This document shows, piece by piece, positions 34,580 to 38,072 of a DNA stretch of 38,072 nt. The stretch's first letter is position 1, and each line of letters opens with the position of its first letter. The notes below the pieces were generated by a model. It saw nothing but the letters and a program-made list of their open reading frames with translations. It did no database searches and was not told the origin of the DNA. The stretch comes from Bacillus sp. AFS059628. Lineage in GTDB: Bacteria; Bacillota; Bacilli; Bacillales; Bacillaceae_G. The stretch spans positions 1-38,072 of the forward strand of contig NZ_NVEC01000099.1 in assembly GCF_002571225.1 (NCBI RefSeq). Reading direction: 5' to 3'. The translations under genes were made by a program, and so were the position numbers.

Positions 34580-35326
34580 ATGATTATTCGTAATGAACAA
34601 GATTTAGAAGGCTTACGAAAAATCGGCCGCATCGTTGCGCTTGCACGTGAAGAAATGAAAAAAGAAGCGAAGCCAGGTATGACAACGAAAGAGCTTGATT
34701 TGATCGGTAAAAAAGTATTAGATGAGCACGGTGCTATTTCTGCACCTGAAAAAGAATATGATTTCCCTGGTGTAACTTGCATCAGTGTAAACGAAGAAGT
34801 TGCTCACGGTATTCCAGGAGATCGCGTATTAAAAGAAGGCGACTTAGTAAATGTCGACGTATCTGCTGCACTTGATGGTTATTATGCAGATACAGGTATT
34901 TCATTTGTACTTGGAGAAGATGAAGCAAAAGAAAAGCTTTGCCAAGCAGCTGTTGATGCATTTTGGGCAGCAATGAAAAAGGTGAAAGCTGGTTCAAAAC
35001 AAAACCAAATTGGTCGTGCTGTTTCAAACTTTGCACATAAAAATGGATACAATGTAATTCAAAACTTAACTGGTCACGGTATCGGTCTTAGTTTACATGA
35101 AGCACCAAACCATATTTTAAGCTACTTTGATCCAATGGATAATGCACTTCTAAAAGACGGCCTAGTTATCGCTGTAGAACCATTCATTTCTATGAAATCT
35201 GATCACATTATCGAACGTGGCGATGATGGTTGGACATTTATTACACCTGATAAAAGCCTTGTTGCACAATGTGAACATACAGTTGTCGTAACACGCGGCG
35301 AACCGATAATTTTAACAGAAATATAA
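34580..35326 (+). CDS. map: Methionine aminopeptidase type I
   Basis: Removes the initiator Met from nascent proteins. The 248-aa pita-bread enzyme has the five metal ligands: D93 and D104 (NVDVSAALDGYYADTG), H166 (GHGIGLSLHE), E200 (VIAVEPF) and E232 (CEHTVVV), plus the substrate His at 76 (EVAHGIPGD). It stands alone, away from the ribosomal-protein operon, so it is probably the second Map (YflG-like). I start at the ATG at 34580 (MIIRNEQDLEG). AAGGA is rather far at 11 nt. An ATG 16 codons upstream is also open but has no ribosome-binding site. A damaged relative lies at 37.4-37.7 kb. Confidence 0.93.
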   Translation: MIIRNEQDLEGLRKIGRIVALAREEMKKEAKPGMTTKELDLIGKKVLDEHGAISAPEKEYDFPGVTCISVNEEVAHGIPGDRVLKEGDLVNVDVSAALDGYYADTGISFVLGEDEAKEKLCQAAVDAFWAAMKKVKAGSKQNQIGRAVSNFAHKNGYNVIQNLTGHGIGLSLHEAPNHILSYFDPMDNALLKDGLVIAVEPFISMKSDHIIERGDDGWTFITPDKSLVAQCEHTVVVTRGEPIILTEI

Positions 35327-35364
35327 AAAGGAACCGCTTCTTAGTAGGAAGCGGTTCCTTTTTT
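35325..35364 (+). terminator. Terminator after map
   Basis: Stem GGAACCGCTTC / GAAGCGGTTCC with a 7-nt loop and a T run. A-rich bases precede it, so it is bidirectional. It begins at the map stop. Confidence 0.93.
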
Positions 35365-35394
35365 AGGCTGTAGAGAAGATTTTCTCCACAGCCT
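35365..35394. repeat. Second hairpin after map
   Basis: AGGCTGT / ACAGCCT outer stem and GAGAA / TTCTC inner stem. There is no T run. It follows directly on the map terminator. Confidence 0.6.
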
Positions 35395-35395
35395 G

Positions 35396-35427
35396 AAAAA
35401 GGACGATACATAAAGTATCGTCCTTTT
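35396..35427. terminator. Third hairpin after map, bidirectional terminator
   Basis: AAAAAGGACGATAC / GTATCGTCCTTTT with a 5-nt loop, with A and T tracts on the two sides. Confidence 0.8.
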
Positions 35428-35435
35428 AACGGGGT

Positions 35436-35474
35436 GAGGCTGTCCAAAAGTACGGAAAACCTTTGAACAGCCTC
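35436..35474. repeat. Fourth hairpin after map, insertion-end-like
   Basis: GAGGCTGT...CAAAAG / CTTTG..ACAGCCTC. Sequences of the type GAGGCTGTCCAAAAG occur at insertion-sequence ends and as stand-alone hairpins in Bacillus genomes. No transposase is present. Confidence 0.5.
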
Positions 35475-35600
35475 GTATTTTCATATGGATGCCTTACATA
35501 TATCACTGATAATAAGTATGAAATGCGGAAACATATTTATCATCACATGATTCAAACATGAGAAAAGAAACCCTACAGTGGATTCTTTTCTCTACATAAT

Positions 35601-35684
35601 CTAAAGTTTGGGTACACTAGATTCATGCAATGTAGGAGCTTTCCAAGCAGAAAGCGAACCTTCATTTAAAATGATAGCATACAT
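35601..35684 (-). CDS. Possible 27-aa peptide gene or C-terminal gene remnant
   Basis: A minus-strand frame gives MYAIILNEGSLSAWKAPTL followed by HESSVPKL and a stop. It starts just past the PlcR box and is followed by a hairpin with T-rich descending arm at 35562-35592. The frame stays open upstream through the box to about 35723. The residue composition looks protein-like, but the start has GGAG only 2 nt away, so translation from this ATG is doubtful. It could be a decayed 3' end of a lost gene. Confidence 0.3.
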   Translation of the reverse strand: MYAIILNEGSLSAWKAPTLHESSVPKL

Positions 35685-35698
35685 GTCTCCATCAAAAA

Positions 35699-35714
35699 TA
35701 TGCAAATATGCATA
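35699..35714. promoter_or_regulatory. PlcR box upstream of the M28 aminopeptidase gene
   Basis: TATGCAAATATGCATA matches TATGNAN4TNCATA exactly on both strands. It is 30 nt upstream of the -35 of the aminopeptidase promoter, an arrangement expected for a PlcR-activated gene. Confidence 0.88.
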
Positions 35715-35744
35715 CAGCTTTTTTTATTTCTCAATGTCAGAATA

Positions 35745-35773
35745 TTGAAAATAAATAAGGATAAAGGTAAAAT
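35745..35773 (+). promoter_or_regulatory. Sigma-A promoter of the M28 aminopeptidase gene
   Basis: TTGAAA (35745-35750), a 17-nt spacer and TAAAAT (35768-35773), giving a start near 35780 and a leader of about 54 nt. Confidence 0.65.
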
Positions 35774-35833
35774 GAAGTCGTTATCCGTCTTCTTTTGTCA
35801 GTCAGAGAGAATAGAAGAATAGGAGAGGAAAAA

Positions 35834-37231
35834 ATGAAAAAATCTTTGAAACAAAAAATAGTAAGTTCTTTACTTGCTGTATCACTCGCTGTTAGCTTAG
35901 CTCCAATCGGACAAGTCAAAGCTGATTCCACGTCAGAAATCACACAAACTTCACCTATCACAAAAAAAGTTGATGCAAGCCGCGCCATCGAACACATCCG
36001 TTTCTTATCCGAAACAATTGGTCCTCGCCCTGGTGGAACAAAATCAGAAGAATGGGCTTCTCGCTACGTTGGTATGCAGCTTAAATCAATGGGCTATGAG
36101 GTAGAATATCAACCATTTCAAGTGCCCGATCAATATGTTGGATTTATGGAATCACCATTATCAACAAAACGTAATTGGCAAGCCGGTGCTGCTCCTAACG
36201 CACTAATTTCTACAGAAGCTGTTACAGCCCCTCTTATCTTTGTTCAAGGTGGAACAAAATTAGAGGATATCCCAAATGAAGTAAACGGGAAAATTGTTCT
36301 ATTTGAAAGAGGAACAACAGTTGCAGACTATAATAAACAAGTTGAAAATGCTGTTAGTAAAGGAGCAAAAGGAGTTCTTTTATACAGTTTAATTGGCGGA
36401 CGTGGAAATTATGGACAAACCTTCAATCCCCGCCTAACGAAAAAGCAATCTATCCCTGTCTTTGGTCTTGCTTATGCGCAAGGAAATGCATTTAAAGAGG
36501 AAATCGCTAAAAAAGGGACAACAATTCTTTCCCTAAAAGCAAGACATGAATCTAATTTAACATCATTAAACGTCATCGCTAAAAAGAAACCTAAAAATAG
36601 TACAGGTAATGAAAAAGCTTTCGTTGTAAGTTCGCACTATGATAGCGTAGTCGGCGCACCTGGAGCAAATGACAATGCTTCTGGTACAGGGTTAGTATTA
36701 GAGTTAGCTCGTGCTTTTCAAAATGTAGAAACTGATAAAGAAATTCGTTTTATTGCTTTTGGTTCAGAAGAGACTGGCTTACTTGGTTCCGATCATTACG
36801 TGAATAGTCTATCCCAAAAAGAACGCGATCGAATTTTAGGTGTCTTTAATGCAGACATGGTTGCAACAAATTACGATAAAGCAAAGAATTTATATGCTAT
36901 GACGCCTAACGGTTCTCCAAACCTTGTAACAGACGCAGCCTTACAAGCAGGTAAACAATTAAATAATGAACTGGTTCTGCAAGGGAAATTTGGCTCTAGT
37001 GATCACGTACCGTTTGCTGAAGTTGGTATTCCGGCCGCCCTATTCATATGGATGGGTGTCGATAGTTGGAATCCATTAATCTATCATATTGAGAAGGTAT
37101 ATCACACCCCTCAAGATAACGTATTAGAAAACATTTCGCTAGAACGTATGAAAATGGCATTAGAGGTCATTGGTACTGGTGTCTATAACAGCCTTCATTC
37201 CACCGTAAAAACAGGACAAAAAGCCGCTTAA
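35834..37231 (+). CDS. Secreted M28 family aminopeptidase
   Basis: This 465-aa extracellular zinc peptidase is related to B. subtilis YwaD. It has a signal peptide (about 1-30; KKSLKQ, hydrophobic core, cleavage near VKA-DS), a PA domain (about 125-235) inserted in the M28 fold, and a complete dinuclear zinc site: H268 and D280 (SSHYD..GANDNASG), catalytic E312 with E313 (GSEETG), D341 (NADMVA) and H424 (VYHTPQDN). The ATG at 35834 follows AGGAGAGG. A perfect PlcR box and a sigma-A promoter lie upstream, so it probably belongs to the PlcR secretome. Release of N-terminal residues from peptides is the expected activity. Confidence 0.93.
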   Translation: MKKSLKQKIVSSLLAVSLAVSLAPIGQVKADSTSEITQTSPITKKVDASRAIEHIRFLSETIGPRPGGTKSEEWASRYVGMQLKSMGYEVEYQPFQVPDQYVGFMESPLSTKRNWQAGAAPNALISTEAVTAPLIFVQGGTKLEDIPNEVNGKIVLFERGTTVADYNKQVENAVSKGAKGVLLYSLIGGRGNYGQTFNPRLTKKQSIPVFGLAYAQGNAFKEEIAKKGTTILSLKARHESNLTSLNVIAKKKPKNSTGNEKAFVVSSHYDSVVGAPGANDNASGTGLVLELARAFQNVETDKEIRFIAFGSEETGLLGSDHYVNSLSQKERDRILGVFNADMVATNYDKAKNLYAMTPNGSPNLVTDAALQAGKQLNNELVLQGKFGSSDHVPFAEVGIPAALFIWMGVDSWNPLIYHIEKVYHTPQDNVLENISLERMKMALEVIGTGVYNSLHSTVKTGQKAA

Positions 37232-37241
37232 TACTATTTCA

Positions 37242-37270
37242 AGCCACCGATTAATCGGTGGCTGTTTATT
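37242..37270 (+). terminator. Terminator after the aminopeptidase gene
   Basis: Stem AGCCACCGA / TCGGTGGCT with a 4-nt TTAA loop followed by GTTTATT. Confidence 0.8.
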
Positions 37271-37278
37271 GAGAAAAA

Positions 37279-37307
37279 AATAAATATGCATAAAAGCATA
37301 TTTATTA
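37279..37307. repeat. AT-rich hairpin containing a near-match PlcR box
   Basis: AATAAATATGC / GCATATTTATT around ATAAAA. Positions 37285-37300 (TATGCATAAAAGCATA) match the PlcR operator except for one fixed base (A instead of T). It lies between the aminopeptidase gene and the decayed gene at 37411. Confidence 0.45.
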
Positions 37308-37410
37308 CATGGTATTATGGTGTATAATTAAAATCGTAATATATAAATAAAGTACATAAACTTTATAGCATTACGTAGAATAAAAATTGTAATAATATTG
37401 ATTATATCTA

Positions 37411-37712
37411 ATGAGAATGTTTTTCAATTACAAAAAGGTTGCTCTTGCAGTTTTGTTAACTTGAACTGCAGGAACTAATGCCTTCATTCCTAAAATAAAC
37501 ATTGCAGCAGCTATTCAAGAACAAAACTTTACAAAATGCTATTTCTAAATTAGCCATAAAAATGGCTATGCATTTATCCAAAACTTAATGAAACATGGCA
37601 TTGACCTTAAATTACATGAGATACCCTGCTCTAAGTTTATAGTTCAATTATAATAGGCTTCTTAAAAACGGTTTTTTTATCGCTTTAGAGCCACTGATTG
37701 AATCCACCTTAA
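37411..37712 (+). pseudogene. Decayed gene: signal-peptide-like start joined to a methionine aminopeptidase fragment
   Basis: ATG at 37411 opens a signal-like sequence (MRMFFNYKKVALAVLLT) that stops at TGA, then continues in the same frame as TAGTNAFIPKINIAAA. From about 37510 the three frames together spell pieces of a type I methionine aminopeptidase. LQNAISKLA is followed, one frame shifted, by SHKNGYAFIQNLMKHGI and LHEIP. After another shift comes LLKNGFFIALEPLIES. These correspond to residues about 138-205 of the intact map product at 34580. The middle and both ends are missing. Confidence 0.75.
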
Positions 37713-37732
37713 AATTGTTCTCTTTTTTCTAT

Positions 37733-37804
37733 AAAAAAAACCCTTCAGGCTGCATTCTTCCCTTCACTTTATCGTGAAGTGTTTTTGAATACTTACCTAA
37801 AGGG
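37733..37804 (-). terminator. Long three-tier hairpin terminator of the LPXTG gene
   Basis: On the minus strand: outer stem CCCTTTAGG / CCTGAAGGG, middle stem GTATTC / GAATGC, inner stem CTTCAC / GTGAAG with a 6-nt loop, then eight T residues. It lies about 75 nt past the LPXTG stop codon. Confidence 0.7.
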
Positions 37805-37835
37805 AGCAATATCAATAATAATTTTTTAATTTGTC

Positions 37836-37873
37836 AGCTACTTAGATTACAGTGTAAATAATAATCTAAAGCT
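37836..37873. repeat. Hairpin just after the LPXTG gene
   Basis: AGCT..TTAGATTA / TAATCTAA..AGCT with a 2-nt bulge. There is no T run, so it is more likely a 3'-end stabilising structure than a terminator. Confidence 0.5.
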
Positions 37874-37879
37874 TTTTTA

Positions 37880-38072
37880 TTATTTAATTCGCTGACGAGC
37901 GAGTAGGATTCCGCCTAAAAGGAACAATACCATACCTCCAAGAATTGAACTCATTTCTGCTGATGTTCCTCCTGTGTTAGGAAGTAAGGTTGGCTTATCA
38001 TTTTCTGTAGTAGGTGGAACTTTTGAATCGCTATTGTTATCTGTATTTGTGTTTGGATCTTTCGGATCTGTG
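37880..38072 (-). CDS. LPXTG cell-wall-anchored surface protein, C-terminal end (partial)
   Basis: The last 63 residues of a surface protein whose start lies beyond the window. They show a Pro/Thr/Asn/Asp-rich wall-spanning stretch (TDPKDPNTNTDNNSDS), the sortase A motif LPNTG, a hydrophobic helix (MSSILGGMVLFLLGGILL) and a short charged tail (ARQRIK). Sortase would cleave between Thr and Gly and link the protein to peptidoglycan. The function of the exposed part is unknown. Confidence 0.9.
   Translation of the reverse strand, partial: TDPKDPNTNTDNNSDSKVPPTTENDKPTLLPNTGGTSAEMSSILGGMVLFLLGGILLARQRIK

Larger units (their letters stand above)
35475..35833. other. Intergenic region before the M28 aminopeptidase gene
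   Basis: It contains, in order, a hairpin (AGAAAAGAA / TTCTTTTCT, 35562-35592), a short minus-strand open frame (35601-35684), the PlcR box (35699-35714) and a sigma-A promoter (35745-35773). I see nothing else supportable in it. Confidence 0.6.

Noticed and set aside
35483-35499. TATGGATGCCTTACATA as another PlcR box
   Set aside because: The two half-sites are one base too far apart (17 instead of 16), so it does not fit the operator.

Overview
The window is chromosomal DNA of the Bacillus cereus group. It is low in GC, gene order over roughly 1-26 kb follows the Bacillus subtilis ywlD-to-ywjD block, and it contains the group-specific virulence regulator pair plcR-papR. PlcR is full length (285 aa), which argues against B. 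anthracis, whose PlcR is known to be truncated.

Layout. (1) 1-8.9 kb, nearly all on the minus strand: a small membrane protein, a 43-aa peptide, mntP, ywlC (threonylcarbamoyl-AMP synthase), ywlB, spoIIR, prmC-prfA (1-bp overlap), tdk, rpmE2 and rho. These are housekeeping and sporulation-signalling genes, mostly separated by intrinsic terminators. Exact DnaA 9-mers cluster around the ywlC/ywlB junction. (2) 9-16.4 kb: glpX, murA2, fbaA, spo0F, then ywjG on the plus strand, then pyrG and rpoE. pyrG has the promoter, GGGC start and hairpin expected for CTP-sensing reiterative-transcription attenuation. (3) 16.5-23.9 kb: a minus-strand fatty-acid oxidation cluster (fadF, thiolase, 3-hydroxyacyl-CoA dehydrogenase, two acyl-CoA dehydrogenases) ending in a TetR regulator, with a FadR-like palindrome inside the fadF promoter. 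(4) 24.2-26.4 kb, plus strand: a cardiolipin synthase-like protein and uvsE. (5) 26.5-31 kb: a membrane PAS-GGDEF-EAL protein with both active sites apparently intact, then papR, plcR, and divergent from plcR a broken, truncated nprB neutral-protease gene. (6) 31-34.4 kb: a four-gene ABC transporter/two-component operon resembling B. subtilis yvfRSTU. (7) 34.6-38.1 kb: map, a row of hairpins, a secreted M28 aminopeptidase behind a perfect PlcR box, a decayed methionine aminopeptidase fragment, and the 3' end of an LPXTG surface-protein gene.

How the parts connect. The quorum-sensing locus is the most distinctive part. papR encodes a pheromone ending in SDLPFEY, a combination that differs from the four classical heptapeptides as I remember them. 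NprB, reported to help mature PapR, is dead here (stop at codon 3, two single-base frameshifts, catalytic domain missing). A secreted aminopeptidase 5.5 kb away carries its own PlcR box. Other notable items are a dispersed repeat family whose copies keep a central hairpin while the stem sequence changes, and a structured leader ahead of a zinc-independent L31 gene. Domain and family calls rest on reading the sequence and on recall; no database search was run.
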